Source of the DNA: Aquisphaera giovannonii
GTDB lineage: Bacteria > Planctomycetota > Planctomycetia > Isosphaerales > Isosphaeraceae
Reading direction: 5' to 3'
Assembly (NCBI RefSeq): GCF_008087625.1
Contig: NZ_CP042997.1
Span: 8,184,001-8,248,000, forward strand
Length of the DNA: 64,000 nt
In this document: positions 34,639-43,350 of the stretch, piece after piece
Layout: each line of letters begins with the position of its first letter
Position numbering within the stretch: position 1 is the stretch's first letter
Position numbers and translations under genes: made by a program
The notes under the pieces: generated by a model
What the model was told of the DNA's origin: nothing
What the model saw: the letters and a program-made list of their open reading frames with translations, nothing else
Database searches by the model: none

Positions 34639-34653
34639 AATGACCCATAATAT
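34625..34653 (+). promoter_or_regulatory. Promoter of the VOC gene
   Basis: TTGACC (34625-34630), 17 bases, TAATAT (34648-34653). The overlap with the MarR operator would block the promoter when the regulator is bound. Confidence 0.7.
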
Positions 34654-34761
34654 TAGCCCGGCGCAAGCGCATGCCCGCGGGGCCGGCCGGCGTGGGCCTC
34701 GCCCCTTGGGGGCGGGCGCGGGCGGCCGGGGGTGCCATCGCAACGGCTCGGGGAGGCTCCG

Positions 34762-35154
34762 ATGGGGTTGAATCACGTGCAGCTCAGGGTCGCGGATGTC
34801 GCGGCGAACCGCGCCTTCTTCGAGGATCACTTCGGGCTCCGTTGCGTCGCGGACCGAGGGGACGTCCTGGCGGTCCTGGCGGACGAGGACTCGATCGTGG
34901 CCCTGAACCACTTCCCGAAGGCGGCCGACTTTACCTACCCGGATGATTACTGGGCCTTCCATATCGGCTTCCTCCAGCCGAACCGCGAGCGCGTGGACGC
35001 GATCCACGCGAGCCTGAAGGCCGGCGGCTACGCCCCCGAGGAGCCCCGGGAATTCCACGGCGCCTGGACCTTCTACGTCAAGGCACCCGGCGGATTCTAC
35101 GTCGAGGTCGGCCATCAGCACTCCCTCTCCGACGGAGGAGTGGGAGGGTCGTGA
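34762..35154 (+). CDS. VOC-superfamily protein (glyoxalase/bleomycin-resistance fold)
   Basis: 130 residues with the paired beta-alpha-beta modules: MGLNHVQLRVADVAANRAFFEDHFGLRCVA, and in the second half EFHGAWTFYVKAPGGFYVEVGH with a Glu/His metal-ligand region. The ATG at 34762 follows ggggagg. Control by the MarR regulator points to a resistance or detoxification role, not to a housekeeping one. Substrate unknown. Confidence 0.88.
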   Translation: MGLNHVQLRVADVAANRAFFEDHFGLRCVADRGDVLAVLADEDSIVALNHFPKAADFTYPDDYWAFHIGFLQPNRERVDAIHASLKAGGYAPEEPREFHGAWTFYVKAPGGFYVEVGHQHSLSDGGVGGS

Positions 35155-35161
35155 GGACAAG

Positions 35162-35190
35162 GGGGCCGGCGTCCTCCGGCGGCCGGCCCC
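35162..35190. terminator. Hairpin between convergent genes
   Basis: Arms GGGGCCGGC (35162-35170) and GCCGGCCCC (35182-35190), 11-base loop, just after the VOC stop. A second small repeat, GGCGATCCCGATCGCC, follows. Likely ends transcription from both sides, though no U-tract is seen. Confidence 0.5.
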
Positions 35191-35274
35191 GCCTCGGCGA
35201 TCCCGATCGCCTCGGCATCCGGATCCCGAGGCTCGGGAGCCCCGCCCGGCCGCGATTCGCCCCCCAGTCGGCCT

Positions 35275-36054
35275 TCACGACGGCGCCGGGTGCTGCCACA
35301 GGGCCCGCGTCTCGGCGTGGTGCTCGTGGTTCCAGCGGGTGGCGCGGTCGAGGATCTCCAGGCGGGCGGCCCTCGGGCCGCGGAGGGCTTCCAGGAGCAT
35401 CGCGGCGAGCTCGTGCTCGGGGCGGTCGGTGGAGGCCGCGAGGTCGAGCTCGGCGGCGGTCTGGGGGTCGGGGCGGGGCTGGACCGCGAGCGTGTAGAGG
35501 GCCCAGAGGCGGAGGATCGGGTCGTCGCCGCGGCAGAGGTCGCCGAGGCGCTCGCGGGGGAGGGTGTGGCCGTCGGTGGAGGCCAGGGCGAGCGGGCGGA
35601 CGAGGGCCAGGCGGAGCCAGCCGGGCCAGTCCGGGCTGCGGGCCACGGCGTTCGCGAAGCCTCGGGGGTCGGACGCGACGAGGTCGCTGCCGATCCCCTC
35701 CGCGAGGACGCAGCGGGCACGGTCCGGCAGCAGGCGGTTCAGGGCCAGGTCCCAGAGCTGCCGCGGCTCCACGCGCGGGTCCCCGGCCAGCCGGGCGGCG
35801 GCCTCGACCCGGCTGGGATCGGGCTCGCGAGGGTCATTGAGGACGTAGATGTCCCTCCAGACGTCCCGGAGGGCCCACGCCCGGTAGCCGAACCAGCCGA
35901 GCAGGCCGGCCAGGACGACCAGGCCCGCGACCCCGAGATAGAGCAGCCCGCCGTAGCGATCCGCCATGCTGCGGCGGGGCGACTCGGGCGGAGGCCCGCC
36001 CTGGATGATGGGCAGGGAGGGGAAGCGCGGCTGCGACGGGTCGCTGGGGCTCAT
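35275..36054 (-). CDS. Single-pass membrane protein of unknown function
   Basis: 259 residues from the ATG at 36054. A proline-rich cytoplasmic start is followed by a membrane segment (about 40-60, LYLGVAGLVVLAGLLGWFGY) and then a helical external part with many Arg/Leu pairs and HEAT-like periodicity (ARLEILDRATRW). No catalytic motif. Longer readings upstream are not protein-like. Confidence 0.7.
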   Translation of the reverse strand: MSPSDPSQPRFPSLPIIQGGPPPESPRRSMADRYGGLLYLGVAGLVVLAGLLGWFGYRAWALRDVWRDIYVLNDPREPDPSRVEAAARLAGDPRVEPRQLWDLALNRLLPDRARCVLAEGIGSDLVASDPRGFANAVARSPDWPGWLRLALVRPLALASTDGHTLPRERLGDLCRGDDPILRLWALYTLAVQPRPDPQTAAELDLAASTDRPEHELAAMLLEALRGPRAARLEILDRATRWNHEHHAETRALWQHPAPS

Positions 36055-36141
36055 GGGCGTCTCGTCGGCTCCTCGTCGCGGGGCCGCCCCCCCCTGACGA
36101 GTGGCGGGCTGGCATCGCGGGGCGTTTCCGCCGGGGACCCT

Positions 36142-36170
36142 TTGACCATCCCCGGTCGGCAACCTACGGT
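36142..36170 (+). promoter_or_regulatory. Possible promoter of the pilin gene
   Basis: TTGACC (36142-36147), 17 bases, TACGGT (36165-36170); only the -35 is good. It would leave a leader of about 105 bases before the pilin start. Confidence 0.3.
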
Positions 36171-36283
36171 TATCATAGCAGAGCCCCCCGGGGCCGGCGA
36201 TTTCCCGTCGCCGGCCGAGGCCACGTCGCGCGGCCACCGAATCCGGCCCGAGCGGGGGAGCCCCCACAGGATCGAGGCCCACC

Positions 36284-36466
36284 ATGCACAGGCTGCTCGG
36301 AAGGCTCCGCCGCGAGGAAGCGGGCGCGACCGCGGTGGAGTACGCCGTGCTGCTCGCCCTCATCCTGGTGGCGGTGATGACGGCCATCAACGCCCTGGGA
36401 TCGACGTCGTCGGGGATCTGGGCCAACGACACGACGAACATCACCTCGTCGATCGGCGGCTCATGA
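36284..36466 (+). CDS. Flp/Fap-type pilin subunit
   Basis: 60 residues with the type IVb (Flp) pilin pattern: a short basic leader, EEAGATAVEYAVLLALILVAVM with a Glu five residues after the processing Gly, then a short variable tail. It needs prepilin peptidase and the Tad apparatus, which are not in this window. Short and alone, upstream of truD. Function: pilus or adhesion fibre subunit. Confidence 0.85.
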   Translation: MHRLLGRLRREEAGATAVEYAVLLALILVAVMTAINALGSTSSGIWANDTTNITSSIGGS

Positions 36467-36568
36467 GGCCTCGTCCCGGGCGGTCGGCCGGTCGGCATCG
36501 CGACGGCCCCTCGCCTTCCTCGCTCCGGCCGCTCCCCTTAGAATGGGGCGGGCGGAAGCGGGGGGCGT

Positions 36569-37765
36569 ATGAAGGTCAAGCGAGAGCCGGAAGACTTTCG
36601 GGTCGATGAGCGGATCGCCGTGCGGCCGGCGGAGCGGGGCCGGTACGTCCTCTACCGCCTCTCGAAACGAGGGCTCGGGACGATCGAGGCGGTGGACCTC
36701 ATCTGCCGCCGCTGGAACCTCGCCGGCCGCCGCGTCAGCTACGGCGGGCTGAAGGACCGGCACGCGGTGACGACCCAGTACCTCAGCATCCTCGAGGGGC
36801 CGGACCGCCCAATCCGCGAGCCGTCGTTCGAGCTCGAGCCGGTGGGCCGGCTGGACGTGCCCTACGGGCCGCAGCACTTCGACGGCAACCGGTTCGGCAT
36901 CGTCCTCCGGGACATGGCCGAGGCGGACGCGGCCTCGGCGATCGACGCGCTCGAGCGGCTGCCCGCCGACGGCCTGCCCAACTACTTCGACGACCAGCGC
37001 TTCGGCTCCGTCGGGTTCTCCGGCGAGTTCATCGGCCACGCCTGGCTCAAGGGGGACCACGAGCGGGCCCTCCGCCTCGCGCTGGCCGAGCCGACGCCGT
37101 TCGACCGGTCGGGGGTCAAGGCCCAGAAGGCCGTCGTCCGCCGGCACTGGCGGGACTGGGCCGAGGCCAAGGCGCGACTCGACCGGTCCTCGACGCGGAG
37201 CATCGTGACCTACCTGGTGGACCACCCGGAGGACTTCCGCGGCGCGTTCGCCAGGCTCAAGCGGGAGCTACGGACGCTCTACTTCTCCGCCTTCCAGAGC
37301 CACCTGTGGAACCTCCTGCTCTCGGCCTGGATCGACCGGATGACCAGGCCCGACCAGCGGGTGCCGGTGGACCTGAAGGTCGCGACGCTCACCTTCCCCC
37401 GGGGACTCGACGAGGGCCAGCGGGAGGCCTTCCGCGCCGCGGCGATCCCCCTGCCGTCGGCGCGGACGCCGGAGCCGGCCGGGAGCATGGGCGAGCTCGC
37501 CCGCGAGGTCCTCACGCCGTTCCAGCTCGAATGGAAGGACCTGCGCGTGCGGCACCTGAAGGACGTCTTCCTGTCCAAGGGCTCGCGCGCGGCGATCGTC
37601 TACCCGGAGGACGTCCGGGCCGCGACGGAAGACGACGGCCTGCACCCCGGGCGGAAGGCGCTCCGCATGGGATTTTCGCTGGGCAAGGGTTCGTACGCGA
37701 CGATCCTGGTGAAGCGGATCACCGGCGCCGCGGGGGCCGCATCGCCGACGGACGGCGAGCCGTGA
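36569..37765 (+). CDS. truD: tRNA pseudouridine(13) synthase
   Basis: 398 residues. TruD isomerises U13 in tRNA-Glu. The signature GGLKDRHAVTTQYL contains the catalytic aspartate, and the N-terminal DFRVDERIAV and the later FFSAFQSHLWN-type block (YFSAFQSHLWN) are present. Usual length. Its stop overlaps the start of the next pseudouridine synthase by two bases, so the two are likely made together. Confidence 0.95.
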   Translation: MKVKREPEDFRVDERIAVRPAERGRYVLYRLSKRGLGTIEAVDLICRRWNLAGRRVSYGGLKDRHAVTTQYLSILEGPDRPIREPSFELEPVGRLDVPYGPQHFDGNRFGIVLRDMAEADAASAIDALERLPADGLPNYFDDQRFGSVGFSGEFIGHAWLKGDHERALRLALAEPTPFDRSGVKAQKAVVRRHWRDWAEAKARLDRSSTRSIVTYLVDHPEDFRGAFARLKRELRTLYFSAFQSHLWNLLLSAWIDRMTRPDQRVPVDLKVATLTFPRGLDEGQREAFRAAAIPLPSARTPEPAGSMGELAREVLTPFQLEWKDLRVRHLKDVFLSKGSRAAIVYPEDVRAATEDDGLHPGRKALRMGFSLGKGSYATILVKRITGAAGAASPTDGEP

Positions 37766-38451
37766 CGCCTGCCGTGCTGTACGAGGACAACCACTGCCTG
37801 GTCGTGGACAAGCCGGCGGGGCTGCTCTCCCAGGGGGACGTCACGGGCGACCCGAGCCTGGTGACGTGGGCGGCCGACTACCTGAAGGCCCGCTACGAAA
37901 AGCCCGGGAACGTCTACGTGGGCCTGGTCCATCGCCTGGACCGGCCGACCTCCGGCGTGGTCCTGCTAGCCAGGACGAGCAAGGCCGCGGGCCGGCTCGC
38001 CGAGCAATTCCGCTCCGGGGGCATCCAGAAGGTCTACCTTGCGGTCGTCGAGGGCGGCCCGCCTTCCGCGGAGGGGACCTGGGACGACGTGCTCGAGAAG
38101 GATCGCCGCACCAATCGCGTGCGCGTGGTGGAGCGGCCGGCGGGAGGCTCCGGGGAGAAGGATGCGGAGGTGGCCTATCGCGTCCTGGAACGCTCCCGAG
38201 GGCGTTCCACGATCGAGCTGAGGCCGATCACGGGCCGCAGCCATCAGCTCCGGGTGCAGCTCGCGGCGAGGGGATTGCCGATCGTCGGCGATCGGAAATA
38301 CGGCGCGTCGAGCGTGCTCGAGGCGGTGGACGGCGGCCGCCGCATCGCGCTCCACGCCCGGTCATTGACCTTCATCCATCCGACGCGGGGCGTCGCGATA
38401 ACGGTCGAGGCACCGCTGCCCGCGGACTGGCCGGCCGCGGCGGGTCGCTGA
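37762..38451 (+). CDS. RluA-family pseudouridine synthase
   Basis: 229 residues from a GTG at 37762 overlapping the truD stop. The catalytic block HRLDRPTSGVVLLART contains the essential Asp, followed by EKVYLAVV-like and GRSHQLRVQLA. Unlike RluC/RluD it has no S4 domain and is short. Its target RNA position (23S rRNA or tRNA) cannot be told from sequence. Operon with truD. Confidence 0.92.
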   Translation: MTPAVLYEDNHCLVVDKPAGLLSQGDVTGDPSLVTWAADYLKARYEKPGNVYVGLVHRLDRPTSGVVLLARTSKAAGRLAEQFRSGGIQKVYLAVVEGGPPSAEGTWDDVLEKDRRTNRVRVVERPAGGSGEKDAEVAYRVLERSRGRSTIELRPITGRSHQLRVQLAARGLPIVGDRKYGASSVLEAVDGGRRIALHARSLTFIHPTRGVAITVEAPLPADWPAAAGR

Positions 38452-38512
38452 TCGCGGGGCGAGCCTGCCGGGCCCTGGGGGCGGGCCTGGAGGTTGCGCG
38501 CTTCGGTGCCGG

Positions 38513-39886
38513 TCACGACGAGGCGGAAGCCGAGGAAGCGACCGGCCGCGCGGCGGGGGTGACCGGCGGGGGATCGGCGGCGGATGTGGCGTTCGAAGAG
38601 GTGGCCGGAACGGCGGCGTGGGGATCGGCGAGCGCGTCGAGGTAGTTCGTGGCGGCGAGCCAGCCTTCGGAGTCCTTCAGCCCGATGTCCTCGGCCTCGC
38701 GGCGGGCGACGTCGCGCTCGACGCGGTCGAGGGCGACCCGCCGGATGTACCAGAGGGCCCCGGCGCGGGAGCCGTCGGCGTCGAAGAAGTAGAGCGGCCT
38801 GGCGTCGTTGTCGGCGATCTCGAAGTTGAACCGGGACACCTGGTCGCGGTCGATGGCCTTGGAGGCGGCGGGAAGCGCGATGTAGCGGACGCCCCGGCGG
38901 GCGGCCTGAGAGATAATGCCGGCGCTGGCCTCGGACGGCTCGCGGAGGTCCACGATCGTCTTGTAGCCGCGATCGGCGAGCCAGTCGAGGCCCGCGCGAG
39001 TGGGGACGCTGCCCCCGGCGAGGCGCATGTCCACGACGGCGAAGTGGGCCATCCCCGGCGCCTCGCCGGCGGCCGGGGCATCCTGGGACGCCGCCGTGCC
39101 GGCGGCGGCCGCCGCCGCGGCAGGGGCCGCGGCGGGGGTCGAGGTCGTGGCGGGCGAGGGGGCCGGGGCCTTCTTCTCGCGCTCGACCGCGGGGGCGACC
39201 GGCGGGGTGATGCCGCGCTCGGTCACCTCGCGGGGGAGGTCCAGCGGGGGGAGGCGGTCGAGGACGCTGTCGCTGTCCACGTCCGCCGGGCCGCGCGCGG
39301 CGGCCTGCTTGACCTCCTGGGCCGACCGGGGGGCCGGCGCAGGGGTCGAGCCGAAGTTGCGGGCCAGGCTCTCGCCCCGCACCCGCCCCGAGGAGTCGGG
39401 GCGGAGCGTCTCGTACGTGGAGCTGGTCTTCTGGTTGGCCGGGGGCGGCACGCGTCCCGAGCTCCTGGAGGTCGGGGCCGGGCCGGGGGTGGCCGACGGG
39501 ATAGCGTCGAGCTGCGTATCCGGCGACCCCACGTTGGAGGGCGTCGACGAGGCCGGCGGGACGACGATCGGCGGCGCCGTGCTGATGCCGGGCGCCACGA
39601 CCGCCTCGGTCGCGACCCCGCCGGGGAAGCAGCCGCCGTCGGCGACGACCTCGCCGCAGGTGCCGGTGGCGCAGCCCGAGCCGCACTTGCTGAAGGGGCG
39701 CATGAGGCGACTGGTCGTGCGGCCGACGAAGCCGCACGGGCTGAACGGCCCGGACTGGCAGCCCGTCTGGGACAGGCAGGCGGCCGCCACGAGACCGAGC
39801 ACGACGAGGCGACGGCCCTGCCCGCCGGGCAGGCCGGGCCTCCCGCGGCCGTAAGCGCGGGGACCAAACCACTGCAAGCGGAACAT
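38513..39886 (-). CDS. Lipoprotein with a dead dual-specificity-phosphatase-like domain
   Basis: 457 residues. A signal peptide ends in a lipobox (SQTGC, Cys43), then a Cys-rich stretch (CGFVGR, CGSGCATGTCGE) and a long Pro/Ala/Ser linker. Residues about 280-400 look like a BLH/DSP phosphatase (GLDWLADRGYKTIVDLREPSE). The active-site loop C-x4-R reads FDADGSRAG, with Asp369 where the Cys is expected and Phe at the preceding His. It is thus probably a non-catalytic version anchored in the membrane. The ATG at 39886 is used since the signal peptide starts there. Confidence 0.78.
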   Translation of the reverse strand: MFRLQWFGPRAYGRGRPGLPGGQGRRLVVLGLVAAACLSQTGCQSGPFSPCGFVGRTTSRLMRPFSKCGSGCATGTCGEVVADGGCFPGGVATEAVVAPGISTAPPIVVPPASSTPSNVGSPDTQLDAIPSATPGPAPTSRSSGRVPPPANQKTSSTYETLRPDSSGRVRGESLARNFGSTPAPAPRSAQEVKQAAARGPADVDSDSVLDRLPPLDLPREVTERGITPPVAPAVEREKKAPAPSPATTSTPAAAPAAAAAAAGTAASQDAPAAGEAPGMAHFAVVDMRLAGGSVPTRAGLDWLADRGYKTIVDLREPSEASAGIISQAARRGVRYIALPAASKAIDRDQVSRFNFEIADNDARPLYFFDADGSRAGALWYIRRVALDRVERDVARREAEDIGLKDSEGWLAATNYLDALADPHAAVPATSSNATSAADPPPVTPAARPVASSASASS

Positions 39887-40252
39887 CGAAGGAGTCTCCC
39901 GTTCTCCGGCATCCCCCGGGGATCCGTGTAGCGCCTCGCGACCTCGATCGGGAACGAACGTCGGCCGAGGGCCCGCCGCGAGCAAGTCGCGGGGGCGGCC
40001 TTCACCCGCCGGGCGGCCGGCATGCCGGCGCGTCGCGCGGAGGGGGACTCGTCGCCTTGATACGGAGGGGAAGTTGCGCATCGGGATGCTCGGGGTGCCA
40101 ACTCGACGGATCGTTGAAGTTTCCCGGACGCGGCGACGGGTTGCCGGCGAGGCGGATGTGCAACCCTGGCCGACACCCCGGATCGCTCCGGGCTGTCGCT
40201 GAAACTTAGCCGACGTTCGCGGGGTTGCCAAAGTTTCGCGGGGCCTTCTAAG
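39887..40252. other. Divergent region with repeated (G/C)AAACTT words
   Basis: 366 bases between the lipoprotein and the glycosyltransferase-like gene. Similar words recur on either strand at 40116-40127, 40201-40210, 40229-40240 and 40284-40295. No standard promoter was recognised. Confidence 0.4.
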
Positions 40253-41662
40253 ATGAGGCCGCAAGCGTACATCGTGCAGCCGTCAAACTTTCCCCGGCTT
40301 CAACCCGAATCGCACCCTCCGATGCCGGAACCCGCCCCCAAGCCCCCCTCAGGACCGCCAACATCCGCAAGGTTTCCCGCCCTGGCCGTGGCGGTCGTCG
40401 CGGGGGTCTCCGCGCTGGTCTTCGCGTCCGAGATCCGGGACGAGCCCTTCGTGGACGAATACGCCTACATCACCCAGTCCTACCAGCCCGATGCCCTGTA
40501 CGCCGGCATGGGGAACGAGGCGGCGTGGCTGGACTTCCTCTCCTTCGACCTCGTCCCCCTGCCCAAGTATCTGATCAACGCCGCCTTTCGCGTGACCGGG
40601 ACGCCGAGGCCCGGGCCGTACGATGCGGCGTCCTGGTATCGCAACACCTCGTCTCGATGGGGCACCACGCGGGATTTGATGATCGCCAGGCTGCCGTTCG
40701 CCTGCTGTGCCGTACTCGGCTGCGCGGCGATCTGCGGCCTCGCCGGGCTGACCGCCGGCCCCCGGGTCATGGTGCTGGCCGGATTCGCGCTGGCGATGAA
40801 CCCGCTCTTCCGGCTGCACGCCCATCGCGCGATGTCCGAGGCGCCCTGCGAGGCGTTCCTGATCCTGGCCCTCCTGCTCGGGCTGATGGGCTGGACGCGA
40901 TGGTGGTCGTCCCGGGGCCTGGCGCCGGCGGCCTTGCCGCTCTGGTTCGCCTCCGGCTGCTGCGCGGGGCTCTCGATGCTGGCCAAGTTCAACGGCCTCC
41001 TCGCCCTCTTCACCATGGCCTCCTGGGGCGTGCTCGGCCTCGCCACGGCCCGCGGCGCGTCCTTCGCGCGGAGGGCCTCCCTGGTCGCCGGCGTCGGCCT
41101 GGCGATCGTATCGGCCGCGGGGACATTCGTCCTGCTCAACCCGTTCATGACCGCGCACCCCGTCGGTACGCCTGAGCCGATGCGGAGCCTCGCGGAGATG
41201 GGGGCGATTTCGCGCTTCCGCTTCCTCATCGACCAGAGGCGGGAGTCGTCCGCCTCGCAGCAGAGGATGTTCGCGCACAACGCGCTGCTCGGCCCGCTCG
41301 AGCGTGCGAAGGTCGTCGCCGTGCAGGGGCTCGGGCGATTCGGACTGCTCGGGCCGCCGAAGTCCGATTCGACGCTGCGATACGACGTGCAGGACCTCGG
41401 GGCATTGCTCTGGATGCCGCTCGTCCTCCTGGGCCTGGTGCGGGCGATCCTCCTAGGGAGGCGGCAGCGCATCGCGGGGGAGCCGCCGACGGCCTGGGCT
41501 CTCGTCCTGTGGGCCGCGGTGAGCGCCGCCGTCGTGACCTTGTACATCCCGATGGCGTGGGATCGCTACCTGCTGCCCATCCAGGCGCCGTTCGCCGTCC
41601 TGGCCGCGATCCCCCTGCGAGAGGCCCTCGGACGCCTCCTCCTGCAACCGGCGGAATCGTGA
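40253..41662 (+). CDS. PMT/ArnT-like membrane glycosyltransferase
   Basis: 469 residues with about ten hydrophobic segments. The first loop has the DEYAYI motif near residue 70, typical of glycosyltransferase-39/ArnT-type proteins that use a lipid-linked sugar. A second start at 40322 (MPEPAPK) is possible; the first has a gggg-type ribosome-binding site. Its stop overlaps the next gene by one base, so the two membrane proteins form a unit. Target glycan unknown. Confidence 0.82.
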   Translation: MRPQAYIVQPSNFPRLQPESHPPMPEPAPKPPSGPPTSARFPALAVAVVAGVSALVFASEIRDEPFVDEYAYITQSYQPDALYAGMGNEAAWLDFLSFDLVPLPKYLINAAFRVTGTPRPGPYDAASWYRNTSSRWGTTRDLMIARLPFACCAVLGCAAICGLAGLTAGPRVMVLAGFALAMNPLFRLHAHRAMSEAPCEAFLILALLLGLMGWTRWWSSRGLAPAALPLWFASGCCAGLSMLAKFNGLLALFTMASWGVLGLATARGASFARRASLVAGVGLAIVSAAGTFVLLNPFMTAHPVGTPEPMRSLAEMGAISRFRFLIDQRRESSASQQRMFAHNALLGPLERAKVVAVQGLGRFGLLGPPKSDSTLRYDVQDLGALLWMPLVLLGLVRAILLGRRQRIAGEPPTAWALVLWAAVSAAVVTLYIPMAWDRYLLPIQAPFAVLAAIPLREALGRLLLQPAES

Positions 41663-43263
41663 TGCCCTCGCGTTGGATCCGACTCCAGGCCGCGGTGTTC
41701 CTCCTCCTGCTGGGCAGCTACGCCTACTTCCGGCACGCCCGCGACTGGAACACGGCCAGCCGGCTGATCCTCACGTACGCCATCGTGGATCGCGGCACGG
41801 TCTGCCTGGACGGGTACGAGAAGCAGACCGGGGACATCGCCCGATTCCGCGGCCATTATTACGGCGACAAGCTGCCGGGCTTCTCGCTGGCCGCCGCGGT
41901 GCCGTACGCGATCGGCAAGGCGATGGCCGGACTGCCCCCGCATCCGACGGGCGTGGAGGGCCTCAAGTACTGGCCGTCGGACGCCTGGATCACGCTGGCG
42001 ACGTCCGGCCTGGCGACCGCGCTGACGGCCGTCCTGCTGATGGGCCTGGCCCGCGACCTGGGATGCTCGCCGGGGCGGGCTGCGCTGGTCGGCCTGGCCT
42101 ACGGGCTGGCGACGCCGGCGTATGCCTATGCGACCCTGGCGTACGGCCATCCGCTTTGCGCACTCTGCCTGCTCGGCTCGTTCCGCCTGCTCGGCGATCC
42201 GCCGGGCGCGGGCCGGGGCGACCTGCCCCGGATCGCCCTGGCGGGGTTCCTCGCCGCGTACGGGTCGGTCGTCGAGCTCCAGGTGGGGCCCGTCTCGGCG
42301 ATCCTGGGCCTCGACCTGCTCCTCCAGTGCGCGACCCGACGACGAAGGCCCGGTGCCCTGGCCGCCTTCGCGGCCGGCGCGGCGGTGCCCACGCTCCTCC
42401 TGCTGGGGTATAACACGCTGGCCTTCGGGTCGCCCTGGGAGATGGGCTATTTCCACCACGCGACGGAGGAGTTCGCCCGGGTCCACAGCCGCGAGAACCC
42501 CCTGGGCCTGCGACCGCCGGAGGTCGCGCTCATCGGCCCGCTGCTCTGGGGCGAGCACCGGGGCCTCCTCTTCTATGCGCCGGTCCTGGCGATGGCCCCG
42601 GCCGGCTGGCTGCTCCTCATCGCGCGCGGGCGGGTCGCGACGGGGCTCGTGTCGCTCGCCTCGGCCCTGGCCATCTTCCTCGTCAACCTGAGCTATCCGG
42701 AATGGACGGGCGGCTGGTCCACCGGGCCGAGGCTCCTGGTCCCGCTCCTGCCCTTCGCCATGGTCGCGGTGGCGGCGTGCCTCGCCGGGGACCCCGCGGG
42801 AACGCCGGGGCGATGGGCCTTCCGCCTGGCGGCCGGCCTCGCGGCCTGGGGCGCAGGGGTGATGCTCCTCTGCCAGGGGGTCGGGGCGAGGATCCCCCAG
42901 GACATGGCGCGGCCGATCCGGGACTTCGCCTGGCCGCTCTGGACGGGGCGGATGAGGGTGCCCGGCTGGTGGTCGAGCGAGCCGTTCGCGCGGAATCTGG
43001 TGTCGGAGCTGGCCCCGGGCTGGGTGGCCTCGCTCCCGGCGGACCTCAAGGGGCTCCAGTTCCTCCCGCTCGTCCTGGCGCAGGGCCTGGCGATCGGCGT
43101 CCTGGCCTTCATGATCGGGCGCGGTGCGTCGAGGCCCGCGGTCGCCCCGCAATCGAAGTCAGACCTGCGTGTTGATCAGCAGGAGGAGCGCCGTCGAGCC
43201 GATGAGGACGCCGAGGATCCAGAGGCAGAGCCGCAGCGAGTGCATCCAGATCCGGGGCCATGA
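41662..43263 (+). CDS. Multi-pass membrane protein, glycosyltransferase-like
   Basis: 533 residues. Many hydrophobic segments; the first loop (LDGYEKQTGDIARFRGHYYGDKLPGFS) suggests a membrane transferase, but the exact family is not recognised. It begins at the ATG at 41662 overlapping the previous stop (TGATG). Its C-terminal tail (about 43160-43263) is hydrophilic and overlaps the convergent small membrane gene. Confidence 0.75.
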   Translation: MPSRWIRLQAAVFLLLLGSYAYFRHARDWNTASRLILTYAIVDRGTVCLDGYEKQTGDIARFRGHYYGDKLPGFSLAAAVPYAIGKAMAGLPPHPTGVEGLKYWPSDAWITLATSGLATALTAVLLMGLARDLGCSPGRAALVGLAYGLATPAYAYATLAYGHPLCALCLLGSFRLLGDPPGAGRGDLPRIALAGFLAAYGSVVELQVGPVSAILGLDLLLQCATRRRRPGALAAFAAGAAVPTLLLLGYNTLAFGSPWEMGYFHHATEEFARVHSRENPLGLRPPEVALIGPLLWGEHRGLLFYAPVLAMAPAGWLLLIARGRVATGLVSLASALAIFLVNLSYPEWTGGWSTGPRLLVPLLPFAMVAVAACLAGDPAGTPGRWAFRLAAGLAAWGAGVMLLCQGVGARIPQDMARPIRDFAWPLWTGRMRVPGWWSSEPFARNLVSELAPGWVASLPADLKGLQFLPLVLAQGLAIGVLAFMIGRGASRPAVAPQSKSDLRVDQQEERRRADEDAEDPEAEPQRVHPDPGP

Positions 43264-43350
43264 CTCGTGGCGAGAGGCCGCGTAGACGAGGCTGATGGAC
43301 ACGACGAGCGGCAGGATCAGCCAGTAGACGTTGGCGGGGGCGATGGTCAT
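43159..43350 (-). CDS. Small membrane protein next to the DUF6677-like gene
   Basis: 63 residues with two hydrophobic helices (about 8-24 and 42-58). Its ATG overlaps the stop of the upstream gene (43347-43350), so it is probably made with it. It overlaps the end of the convergent membrane protein by 105 bases. Function unknown. Confidence 0.65.
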   Translation of the reverse strand: MTIAPANVYWLILPLVVSISLVYAASRHESWPRIWMHSLRLCLWILGVLIGSTALLLLINTQV

